Positions 1-6,991 of a DNA stretch of 64,000 bases are shown one piece after another. Both the position numbers and the translations under genes were made by a program. Numbering within the stretch: position 1 is the first letter of the stretch; every line of letters begins with the position of its first letter. The stretch is from the NCBI GenBank assembly GCA_964443225.1, contig CAYUCC010000003.1, forward strand, positions 60,098-124,097, read 5' to 3'. The notes under the pieces were generated by a model, which saw only the letters and a program-made list of their open reading frames with translations, was not told the origin of the DNA and made no database searches. The DNA comes from SSC4 sp964443225 (GTDB lineage Bacteria; Chloroflexota; Anaerolineae; SSC4; Amarolineaceae).

Positions 1-133
1 GATCAGGAAACGCATTCGATGAGAATGGCCTGATTCCAGGGACCGAACGGCTTTCCTGCCCCGGCACTGGATCCAACAGAAATTGGCGAGGGTTTGCGTT
101 CATGCGTGCTAATCAAAAAGAGGTGAGTCTGTT

Positions 134-1237
134 TTGAACCAAGTGCTTTTCACCTCCCCCGCGCGGTTCGTCTTTCGCAGCTTCCTGATCGTATTCCTGA
201 TCTCCTCCGTATTGTTCACCCTGATCATCCTGCCTGGTCCTGGTACCGGCCGTGCCGCGGCGCGACGTTTGCCGGCGGTGCCACCGGGCGTCATTGCCGG
301 CCTGGTGTGGCATGACGTCGATCTCGACCTGTTCCCCGACGCCGGTGAGCCACCGCTGCCGGGCGTCACCATCATCCTGCAGGATGCAGATCGGGTCTTT
401 CTGGCCAGTACCGTTACCGATACTGGCGGGCAATACAGTTTTGCCAGCCTCAGCCCGGCAGATTACTGGGTAATCGAAAACGATCCCCCAGGTTTCATTT
501 CGACGACTGCCAACGAGGTGCGGGTGCAGTTGATCGGCAATCAAGGTGCGGAGGTCAATTTTGGTGACGTCCTGCCGGTGACCGACACACCAACACCGGT
601 CGGATCCCCGGTCTCGGTGCAGCGGGTCGTGCAGGCCAGCCTCGATGACACCTACGTCCCCACCGATCTGGCCAGCAACGCCGTGACCGATCCCATCGTC
701 CGCCTGGGGCGCGCAGCGGGTGTCAATCACTATGCCGGTTTCCGTTTCGGGCAGGTCGACATTCCCCGCGGCGCCCAGGTGGTCGAGGCGCGGCTGCGTA
801 TCTACGCCACAGCCGCGCACGGTGGCGGGCTGCCCGTCGAATACGTCGTTGCGGGCGAAGCGGCGGATGCGGCGGCCAATTTCGGCGGCAGCAACCCGCT
901 CGTACCGGTCCGGCCACGCACCCAGGCCGCCGTCGACTGGATCGTGTCCGCCTGGCCGAACGGCTGGGCCGAATCACCCAACCTGGCCGGCCCGCTGCAA
1001 GAAATCGTCGACCGGCCAGGCTGGGCCGCACGCAACCCGCTGGTCCTGCTGGTTTTGAGCCAGCAGAGCAACACCGGTTACCTCGACGTCGACGCCTGGG
1101 ATGGCAGTCCGGCCCACGCCGCGCAGCTCGAGATCACCTTCCACCCACCCAGTGGTTGGGTTACCCCCACACCGACCCCCACACCGCCGGGGGCCATACC
1201 GCGCCAATACCTGCCGTTTGTGGTGGGGAGGGAGTAG
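134..1237 (+). CDS. Exported SdrD-B-like protein with short YLP tail
   Basis: Probably a surface or secreted structural protein; no enzymatic motif is visible. The TTG start at 134 is chosen because an AGAGGTGA ribosome site lies about 8 nt upstream. Residues about 12-35 form a hydrophobic signal segment. Residues about 50-150 resemble an SdrD B-like/Cna-B-type beta domain (IAGLVWHDVDLD near its start, GGQYSFASLSPADYWV near its end). Residues about 160-335 look like a beta-sandwich of the DNRLRE type (conserved DDTYV and LRIYA patches). A short TPTPTPTPP linker follows, and the protein ends QYLPFVVGRE. That last motif recurs in other exported proteins here. The last codons and the TAG stop lie inside or against a heptamer repeat array, so the C-terminal GRE may be repeat-derived. 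Domain names are inferred from pattern. Confidence 0.8.
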   Translation: MNQVLFTSPARFVFRSFLIVFLISSVLFTLIILPGPGTGRAAARRLPAVPPGVIAGLVWHDVDLDLFPDAGEPPLPGVTIILQDADRVFLASTVTDTGGQYSFASLSPADYWVIENDPPGFISTTANEVRVQLIGNQGAEVNFGDVLPVTDTPTPVGSPVSVQRVVQASLDDTYVPTDLASNAVTDPIVRLGRAAGVNHYAGFRFGQVDIPRGAQVVEARLRIYATAAHGGGLPVEYVVAGEAADAAANFGGSNPLVPVRPRTQAAVDWIVSAWPNGWAESPNLAGPLQEIVDRPGWAARNPLVLLVLSQQSNTGYLDVDAWDGSPAHAAQLEITFHPPSGWVTPTPTPTPPGAIPRQYLPFVVGRE

Positions 1238-1300
1238 GGAGTACGGAGTACGGAGTAGGGAGTACGGAGTAGGGAGTACGGAGTAGGGAGTACGGAGTAT
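1231..1300 (+). repeat. Heptamer tandem array GGAGTA[GC], 10 units
   Basis: Ten contiguous 7-bp units GGAGTAG/GGAGTAC, the last being GGAGTAT. The first unit contains the TAG stop of the preceding gene, and the last unit supplies the first base of the -35 box of the next promoter. A related array lies at 32845-32907 and a very short copy at 10119-10130, each also touching a TAG stop in sense orientation. It resembles the short tandemly repeated repetitive (STRR) heptamers described in cyanobacteria, but in an unrelated context. Confidence 0.95.
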
Positions 1301-1328
1301 TGACATACGAGAGTGCTGTGGTTAGAAT
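1300..1328 (+). promoter_or_regulatory. Promoter TTGACA-N17-TAGAAT
   Basis: The -35 TTGACA is at 1300-1305 and the -10 TAGAAT at 1323-1328 with an ideal 17-nt spacer, a near-consensus housekeeping-sigma promoter. It points at the dehydrogenase starting at 1500 and implies a leader of about 165 nt. Confidence 0.7.
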
Positions 1329-1352
1329 GCGATGCGGTGGCGGATGCGCTTG

Positions 1353-1419
1353 GAGCTTATCCGATAAACTGCCTTCAGGTGCCTTATTGGGGTGAGTATC
1401 GGGTTATTCGGATAGGCTC
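1353..1419 (+). promoter_or_regulatory. Long inverted repeat in the leader of the dehydrogenase gene
   Basis: The left arm at 1353-1367 (GAGCTTATCCGATAA) pairs imperfectly with the right arm at 1404-1419 (TTATTCGGATAGGCTC). The left arm itself contains the palindrome TTATC-C-GATAA. It could be a leader hairpin, an operator, or a dispersed repeat; the sequence alone does not decide. Confidence 0.45.
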
Positions 1420-1499
1420 TTTGTCAGCGGAACTGTGGGTGAGTTCGTGGGGATGTTTCAAGAATGGCAGGCCTATTCAACGGTGAGAGGTAAGGACGT

Positions 1500-2369
1500 A
1501 TGACACAGGTAGCATTGATCGGTCTCGGCACGATGGGGGCTGGTATTGCCGGGAATATTTTGGCGGCTGGTTTTCCGCTGACGGTGTGGAACCGGACGCG
1601 TGACAAGGCAGAGCCGCTGGTGGCGCGCGGGGCACGTTGGGCAGATTCGCCGGCAGCCGCTGCGGGGGATGCGGAGCTCGTCATCAGCGTGGTGGCCAAC
1701 GAACCGGCATCGCGTGCGGTGTGGTTGGGCGAAGCGGGGGCCCTGCCCGCCATGGCCCCGGGCAGTCTGGCGATCGAATGCAGTACCCTGCCGGTGGCCT
1801 GGGTGCAGGAACTGCATGCACACGCCCAGGCGCGGCGGGTCGATTTCATGGATGCACCCTTGGGGGGAAGCAAACAGCCCGCCCAGGCCGGCACGCTGAC
1901 GCTTTTCGTTGGCGCAGATGATGCGGTGCTGGCACGCGCGCGGCCGGTACTGGAGGTGTTTTCGCGCACGATTCTGCACTTCGGACCACCGGCGACGGCC
2001 ACGACGTACAAGCTGATCAATAACATGATGGCCGCCGTGCACCTGGCTGCGCTCGGTGAAGGGGTCGCGATGGCCGAACGGGCCGGGCTGAACATGGACA
2101 CGGTTGGCCAGGCGATCAGCATCGGCCCCACGTACAGCCCCATGGTCAAGAGTAAACTGGACACCGTATTGGCGCACCGGTTCGAAGACGTGCATTTTGC
2201 ACTGCGCTGGATGCACAAGGACCTGACGTACGCACTGCAGGCGGGAACCGCGCTCGGCGCTGCCCTGCCCACCGTGGCGGCCGTGCGTGAGATTTTTGCC
2301 CTGGCGATGCTGCACGGCTGGAGCGATGCCGATTTTGCGGCTGTGACCGACGTCGTACGCAGCTCATAA
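1500..2369 (+). CDS. NAD(P)-dependent 3-hydroxyisobutyrate dehydrogenase family oxidoreductase
   Basis: Cytosolic beta-hydroxyacid dehydrogenase (3-hydroxyisobutyrate/tartronate semialdehyde/6-phosphogluconate superfamily) that would oxidise a short beta-hydroxyacid or reduce the matching semialdehyde. The Rossmann loop GLGTMG is at residues 8-13. The substrate-binding segment MDAPLGGSKQPAQAGTLT lies near residue 118, where GGS..A..G matches the family pattern. The catalytic lysine is K171 in TTYKLINNMM, with the conserved NN after it. At 289 aa it has the normal length. The ATG at 1500 follows GAGAGGTAAGGACGT, which holds a ribosome site. The exact substrate cannot be told. It is expressed from the promoter at 1300 and is separated by only 17 bp from the esterase gene downstream. 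Confidence 0.9.
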   Translation: MTQVALIGLGTMGAGIAGNILAAGFPLTVWNRTRDKAEPLVARGARWADSPAAAAGDAELVISVVANEPASRAVWLGEAGALPAMAPGSLAIECSTLPVAWVQELHAHAQARRVDFMDAPLGGSKQPAQAGTLTLFVGADDAVLARARPVLEVFSRTILHFGPPATATTYKLINNMMAAVHLAALGEGVAMAERAGLNMDTVGQAISIGPTYSPMVKSKLDTVLAHRFEDVHFALRWMHKDLTYALQAGTALGAALPTVAAVREIFALAMLHGWSDADFAAVTDVVRSS

Positions 2370-2386
2370 GGATACAAGATCATACG

Positions 2387-4438
2387 ATGCAGATGGCTCA
2401 CCGTCGTCACATGTTCACCAGCGCCGGCCTGGCGTTGGCAGGACTCACCCTACTCGTGGCAGTTGGCCTGTCGAGCGCGGCGGCCGGGCGTCCGGCTAAT
2501 CCTGGCCCGCTGCGGTTTCTCGAAGAACCTGCCCCATCGCAGCCGGCCGCGCCACCGCGTCACGCGGGCCCAACGAGCACGCTGACCTCCAGCCAGCTCT
2601 CGAACTGCCTGGCCGTCGACGCGACCATCCACGAGGCGCAGGCCAACGTCTTCCTGACCTGGACGGGTACGGCAACAGCGGCGCGCCTGAAGTTGGATAT
2701 CAACAACGCACGGCCGGGGCACAGCATCTACCTGAACGGTACCCGCATCGGTACGGTGCCCAGCTGGACAAACGGCGCCGGCTACTGTGCGACGACCGGC
2801 ATCACGACGACCTTCGCCCTCCCCGACCTGACCGTCGTGCACAACGGGGTCAATACGGTACGCATCACCAACGACGCCGACCCGAACGACAGCTGGAGCA
2901 TTGCCAGCGGGGTGCTCGAGGTGGACGGCAGCATTCAGGGCGCCACGTACCAGGAGTTTGGTTATTTCAGCTCGTACCCGCCGCAGCCGACGTACCAGCG
3001 GGCCGTGGTGCAGATTCCATCCACCTACGACGGCAGCCCGCGTCCCCTGGTGATCGGTGTTCACGGGTATGGTGCCAGTTTGAACCTGCGCTGGCAGCCG
3101 ATTTTTGCCTTTGGCGCCGAGGCCAACCTGCGGGGCTGGCTGCTGGCCTCACCTGAAATGCACGGTGAGAACCCGGGTTCCGGCGGTGGCCGGTCGCTGG
3201 GGGCGCGGGCGGCTCAACGCGACTTGATCGACACGGTCAACTACGTCAAGCAGCACTACGCCGTCGACGAAAGCCGGGTCTACCTGGTCGGCTTCTCGAT
3301 GGGCGGCCAGACGGCCATGATTGGGGCGGCAAAGTATCCGGACGTATTCGCCGGCGTGGTCAACTATGCCGGTTTCAGCTCGCTCAGCGACTGGTACGAC
3401 GAGACCGAGGTGTGGCGGCAGACCGACATTGCCAACGAGTGCGGTGGTACACCGGGTGCGCAGCCATTCGAGTATGCACGCCGCTCACCCAAACGGTACG
3501 CGCTGGGCTTCAAGAACATGCCGCTGGCCATCGTGCACGGCGATGCCGACACAAAGGTGCTGCCCCATCACGCGCAGCAGATGTACGATGCTGTGAGTGC
3601 GGTTGGCCCTGCCAATCTTGAGCTCCACTGGTATCCTGGCGGACATGACGACGATCCGGCACCGTGGGGAACCGAGTGGGCGTTCGGCTTTTTGCAGCAG
3701 TTCACACGGCCGGCCAACCCGGCCCATATCGCCCTCACCACCGATGAAAGCCGTACGGTCAACTGGCTGCAGATCACCCAGTACGGCGCACCGCATTGGA
3801 CGTCGGTCGATATGGCATTCACCGGCGCCGGAGGCTCGATCAGCGGCGTCATTACGGAGGCCATTGGGTCTGACATCCGCTTCCTCGTCGCCAACCTGGG
3901 ACTGCCGGGCAGCGGCTCGTACGTGTTGGAACGGGATAACCTGGCCACCGGCGAACACCGCATCGACGTCCTGACGGCCAGCGGCGGGTCGGTCGGCTTC
4001 TACTTTGCGGGCGGTTCGTGGCGCATTCGACTCACGCCAGGCCTGAACACACCCACCCCGTCACCCACGCCCACGGCAACGCCCACCGTCACACCGACGC
4101 CAACGGCGACGCCCACGCTGGGTCAGGTCATGGGTACGGTGTTCGTCGATTTGAACCGCGACCAGGTGAAACAGAGCGGCGAGCCTGGTGTGAGCGATGT
4201 AACGATCACGCTGCGGCAGGGGGCAGCGGTTGTGGCGACAGAGAATACAGACGACGAGGGGCAGTACCAGTTTGTGGGCCTGGCAGCGGGCAGTTACAGC
4301 GTCACTGTCACCGTGCCATCTGCCTATGGTCCCCTGGGTCCGGTCGACCAGGGTATTCTGGTCAGCCCTGGCAGCAGCGTGCCGGTCGATTTTGCCCTAT
4401 TCCCACTGCAGTACCAGTTCATGCCGTCGATACCATAG
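2387..4438 (+). CDS. Secreted alpha/beta-hydrolase (polyester depolymerase/esterase-like) with SdrD-B domain
   Basis: Exported esterase or peptidase-like hydrolase. Residues about 10-33 are a signal peptide. Residues about 210-450 carry an alpha/beta-hydrolase fold like PHB depolymerase/acetyl xylan esterase: HGYGAS oxyanion region, nucleophile Ser304 in GFSMGG, probable acid Asp388 in HGDADTKVL, and probable His420 in YPGGHDDDP. A beta domain follows, then a Thr-Pro linker (about residues 553-580) and an SdrD B-like domain with acidic calcium-type motifs (FVDLNRDQVKQSGEPG). It ends QYQFMPSIP, a member of the short [LM]P tail class. The start at 2387 follows an AAGGA site 12 nt upstream; an ATG at 2393 is possible. 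The substrate is unknown; a polymeric ester is an inference from the family. Confidence 0.85.
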   Translation: MQMAHRRHMFTSAGLALAGLTLLVAVGLSSAAAGRPANPGPLRFLEEPAPSQPAAPPRHAGPTSTLTSSQLSNCLAVDATIHEAQANVFLTWTGTATAARLKLDINNARPGHSIYLNGTRIGTVPSWTNGAGYCATTGITTTFALPDLTVVHNGVNTVRITNDADPNDSWSIASGVLEVDGSIQGATYQEFGYFSSYPPQPTYQRAVVQIPSTYDGSPRPLVIGVHGYGASLNLRWQPIFAFGAEANLRGWLLASPEMHGENPGSGGGRSLGARAAQRDLIDTVNYVKQHYAVDESRVYLVGFSMGGQTAMIGAAKYPDVFAGVVNYAGFSSLSDWYDETEVWRQTDIANECGGTPGAQPFEYARRSPKRYALGFKNMPLAIVHGDADTKVLPHHAQQMYDAVSAVGPANLELHWYPGGHDDDPAPWGTEWAFGFLQQFTRPANPAHIALTTDESRTVNWLQITQYGAPHWTSVDMAFTGAGGSISGVITEAIGSDIRFLVANLGLPGSGSYVLERDNLATGEHRIDVLTASGGSVGFYFAGGSWRIRLTPGLNTPTPSPTPTATPTVTPTPTATPTLGQVMGTVFVDLNRDQVKQSGEPGVSDVTITLRQGAAVVATENTDDEGQYQFVGLAAGSYSVTVTVPSAYGPLGPVDQGILVSPGSSVPVDFALFPLQYQFMPSIP

Positions 4439-4445
4439 GCGAACC

Positions 4446-5135
4446 ATGGATCTTGTTGTTTACTACGACGAATACTGGCGTAACAAGTCCGACCTGTTCG
4501 ACCAGACGCGACTGGACATTGTGGCCAGTCACGTGGTGCCGGGTCGAGCGGTGTTGGCGGTGGACTGCGGTCCGGGTGTGCTGGCCCGTCAGCTGGCTGA
4601 CAAGGGGTGCCGCGTGGTGGGAACCGACATGTCGCACGTGGCCGTGGCGCGTACACAGGCCAAAGGCATCGAGGCGCACCAGGTCGATCTGGATGTGGCA
4701 CCGCTGCCGTTTGTGGACGGGCAGTTCGACACGGTCGTGTCCGATTCGGGATTGGAGCACCGCTATCACTTCGAGCCGGCGTTCGACGAGTGTGTGCGGG
4801 TGCTCAAACCGGGGGGTACGTTCGTTCTCCTGCTGCCCAACATGGCGCATTGGCGCTGCCGCTGGTGGCTGCTGACGGGGCACTTTCCCTACGTGCGCAA
4901 TACGCCGACCGACCTGACACACCTGCGCTTCTTTACGCTGCCCGACGTCAAACGGCTGCTGGCAGCACGGCAGGTGCGGATCACAAAAACCGACGGCAGT
5001 GCCAGCCTGTGGGTCACCGGGCTGTATCCCTTTTTCTTCCGCTGGCCCGGCATACGGCAGGCCTATACCTGGCTGGCCCGTCACTGGCCCGCCCTCTTTG
5101 CGCGGGATTTCATTATCATTGGCCAAAAGCAGTAG
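4446..5135 (+). CDS. Class I SAM-dependent methyltransferase (MetW/UbiE-like)
   Basis: A 229-aa cytosolic methyltransferase. The ATG at 4446 lies 8 nt after the esterase stop; the same frame is open further upstream, but that part overlaps the esterase gene in another frame and is not coding. Motif I is LAVDCGPGVLARQLA (residues about 35-50; the usual D-x-G-x-G appears as DCGPG). The acidic end of beta-2 is VVGTDMS, and a FDTVVSDSGLEH segment resembles motif IV. VLKPGGTFVLLLPN is the typical post-motif. The acceptor is unknown. The W-rich C-terminal third (WRCRWWLLTGHFP, LYPFFFRWPG) suggests a membrane-associated or lipid-like substrate, which is only an inference. Confidence 0.85.
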   Translation: MDLVVYYDEYWRNKSDLFDQTRLDIVASHVVPGRAVLAVDCGPGVLARQLADKGCRVVGTDMSHVAVARTQAKGIEAHQVDLDVAPLPFVDGQFDTVVSDSGLEHRYHFEPAFDECVRVLKPGGTFVLLLPNMAHWRCRWWLLTGHFPYVRNTPTDLTHLRFFTLPDVKRLLAARQVRITKTDGSASLWVTGLYPFFFRWPGIRQAYTWLARHWPALFARDFIIIGQKQ

Positions 5136-5168
5136 GTCGCAGCTGGAACGACGCCCTACGGAGAATGC

Positions 5169-6398
5169 ATGGAAGATTTTCTGCATCTGATTCTCGGCCT
5201 GGGTATTATTATCACCGGCGCAAAACTGGGGGGCTGGGTGGCGATTCGTTTGCGCCAGCCCGCCGTGTTAGGTGAACTCCTTGTCGGTCTTATCCTCGGT
5301 CCCAGCGTATTGAACCTGCTGGGCTGGCCGGCGTTTGGTGATGCGCACGACAGTGAAGTGCTGGCGCATACGGTCTACGAACTGGCGGAGGTCGGCGTCG
5401 TCCTGCTGATGTTCATGGCCGGCCTGGAGATCGACCTGGGCGAGATGCTGAAAACGGGACGCGTCGCCGTAACCGCCGGTGTGCTGGGTGTGGTGGTACC
5501 GCTGATTCTGGGCGCCGGCACGGCGCTGCTGTTTCGCTATCCCTCCGAGGCGGCGATCTTCGTCGGCATTATCCTGACCGCCACCAGCGTCAGTATCAGC
5601 ACACAAACCCTGATAGAGCTCGGACGCCTGCGCACACCGGAGGGCCTGGCGCTGCTCGGCGCCGCCATTGTCGACGACGTACTGGTCATCCTGGTGCTTT
5701 CGATCTTCCTGGCCTTGAACGGCGGCAACGAGCAGTCCAGCGTGCTGATCATCGTGCTGCAGATGGTGCTCTTCCTGGCCGGGTCGATCCTGCTCGGCTT
5801 CTGGCTGCTGCCCAAGGCGGCCGAGTGGGTGCATGACCAGCCGATCAGCGAGGGGCTGGCGGCCCTCGCGATTGTGGCGGCGCTGCTTTTCAGCTGGGCC
5901 GCCGAAGAAACGGGCGGCTTGGCCGCCATTACCGGTGCGTTCATCGCCGGCCTCGGCTTCGGACGCAGCCATCTGCGGGACGAGCTGGCGGGCAAGATGC
6001 ACACGATTGCCTACAGCTTCTTTGTACCCATCTTTTTTGTCAGCATTGGCCTCAAAACCAACATCCGTTTGTTGACCGGTGACCTGCTGCCGCTTACCGT
6101 GGTTCTGATCGTTATCGCCATTGTCTCCAAGATCATCGGCTCTGGCCTGGGGGCGCGCCTGGCGGGGTTCGATAACCAGCGCGCACTGCGTGTCGGTCTG
6201 GGGATGGTCAGCCGCGGCGAGGTGGGTCTGATCGTCGCCTCGGTGGGCGTGTCGGCAGCCATCATTCAGACCGAGCTGTTTTCTGTGGTGACCGTCATCG
6301 TGCTGGTGACCACGTTGGTGACCCCACTGCTCCTGCGTTGGGGCTTTCGTGACCAGGACAAACCCAAGGGACCCGCCAAGGAGGTGGCCCGTGCCTAA
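5169..6398 (+). CDS. Cation:proton antiporter, CPA2 family (NapA/KefB-like)
   Basis: A 409-aa integral membrane antiporter with about 12-13 hydrophobic segments exchanging Na+ or K+ for protons. Family marks are GELLVGLILGPSVLNLLG in helix 2, the VLLMFMAGLEID segment, and the double aspartate D169-D170 in GAAIVDDVLVI. A DD pair is typical of electrogenic NapA-type members. GTG- or TTG-free ATG start at 5169, 33 bp after the methyltransferase. It has no C-terminal RCK/TrkA-N domain, so regulation must come from outside. The next gene, a PII-like protein translated from inside its last codons, is the obvious candidate partner. Confidence 0.92.
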   Translation: MEDFLHLILGLGIIITGAKLGGWVAIRLRQPAVLGELLVGLILGPSVLNLLGWPAFGDAHDSEVLAHTVYELAEVGVVLLMFMAGLEIDLGEMLKTGRVAVTAGVLGVVVPLILGAGTALLFRYPSEAAIFVGIILTATSVSISTQTLIELGRLRTPEGLALLGAAIVDDVLVILVLSIFLALNGGNEQSSVLIIVLQMVLFLAGSILLGFWLLPKAAEWVHDQPISEGLAALAIVAALLFSWAAEETGGLAAITGAFIAGLGFGRSHLRDELAGKMHTIAYSFFVPIFFVSIGLKTNIRLLTGDLLPLTVVLIVIAIVSKIIGSGLGARLAGFDNQRALRVGLGMVSRGEVGLIVASVGVSAAIIQTELFSVVTVIVLVTTLVTPLLLRWGFRDQDKPKGPAKEVARA

Positions 6399-6750
6399 TT
6401 GTGTCATCATCGTAACGCCCGATGTGGAAAAATCGCATGCTGTCATGGCGGCGTGGGAGCGCTGCGGCGTGGGGGGCGCCACGCTGCTGGACAGCATGGG
6501 GTTGTACAGGATGCGTCAAATGAGCGGGCAGCGTGACGACCTACCGCTTTTTCCTTCGCTGCGTCACTTCTTGCAGGGTGGCGAGGTACATCATCGCACC
6601 GCCTTCGCCGTCGTCGATGACGATTTCGACCTGGATCGACTGTTTGCCGAGACCGAGGCAGCCGTGGGGGGTGATTTTATGGCACCGCACAGCGGATTCA
6701 TGTTCGTGATGCCGGTGACGCGGGTGGCGGGACTGCGGTCAAGAACCTGA
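6391..6750 (+). CDS. Small PII-like/CutA-like putative antiporter regulator
   Basis: A 119-aa soluble protein. The GTG at 6391 is chosen because a strong AAGGAGG site ends about 7 nt before it; the stop of the antiporter (6396-6398) lies inside the first codons, so translation is coupled. The opening CVIIVTPDVEKSHAVMAAWERCGVGGATLLDSMGL follows the beta-alpha-beta pattern of PII/PII-like ferredoxin folds, where a trimer binds a nucleotide and controls a transporter. A second beta-alpha unit is seen in RTAFAVVDDDFDLDRLF, and the C-terminus FMFVMPVTRVAGL is strand-like. The classical PII T-loop tyrosine and the Walker-like motif are not seen. The fold assignment is a pattern inference; the pairing with the antiporter is direct from the sequence. 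Confidence 0.65.
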   Translation: MPNCVIIVTPDVEKSHAVMAAWERCGVGGATLLDSMGLYRMRQMSGQRDDLPLFPSLRHFLQGGEVHHRTAFAVVDDDFDLDRLFAETEAAVGGDFMAPHSGFMFVMPVTRVAGLRSRT

Positions 6751-6762
6751 GTCGAACCGGAG

Positions 6763-6792
6763 TTGACACAACAAACCGTTTTCTGGTACAAT
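6763..6792 (+). promoter_or_regulatory. Promoter TTGACA-N18-TACAAT
   Basis: The -35 TTGACA at 6763-6768 and -10 TACAAT at 6787-6792 lie 18 nt apart. The target is the exported protein starting at 6992, which gives a leader of nearly 195 nt. The leader holds small GC-rich dyads (for example CCACC-T-GGTGG near 6907) but no riboswitch that I recognise. Confidence 0.7.
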
Positions 6793-6991
6793 CTCCCCAA
6801 CCCTCTCCCCGATCAATCTCGTGTCTCCGTGGTTTTCAGCATTTGTCAGGGTAACCCGCCCCGGTGGGTCATGTTGTATGATGTCCCAACCCTGACCGGT
6901 GCTTACCACCTGGTGGCCGACTCATCTGCCAGGTTGCGTATTGTCGATGAGTCTCGTTCGGATATTTCCGTTCTATCCAAGGAGGTTTGAC

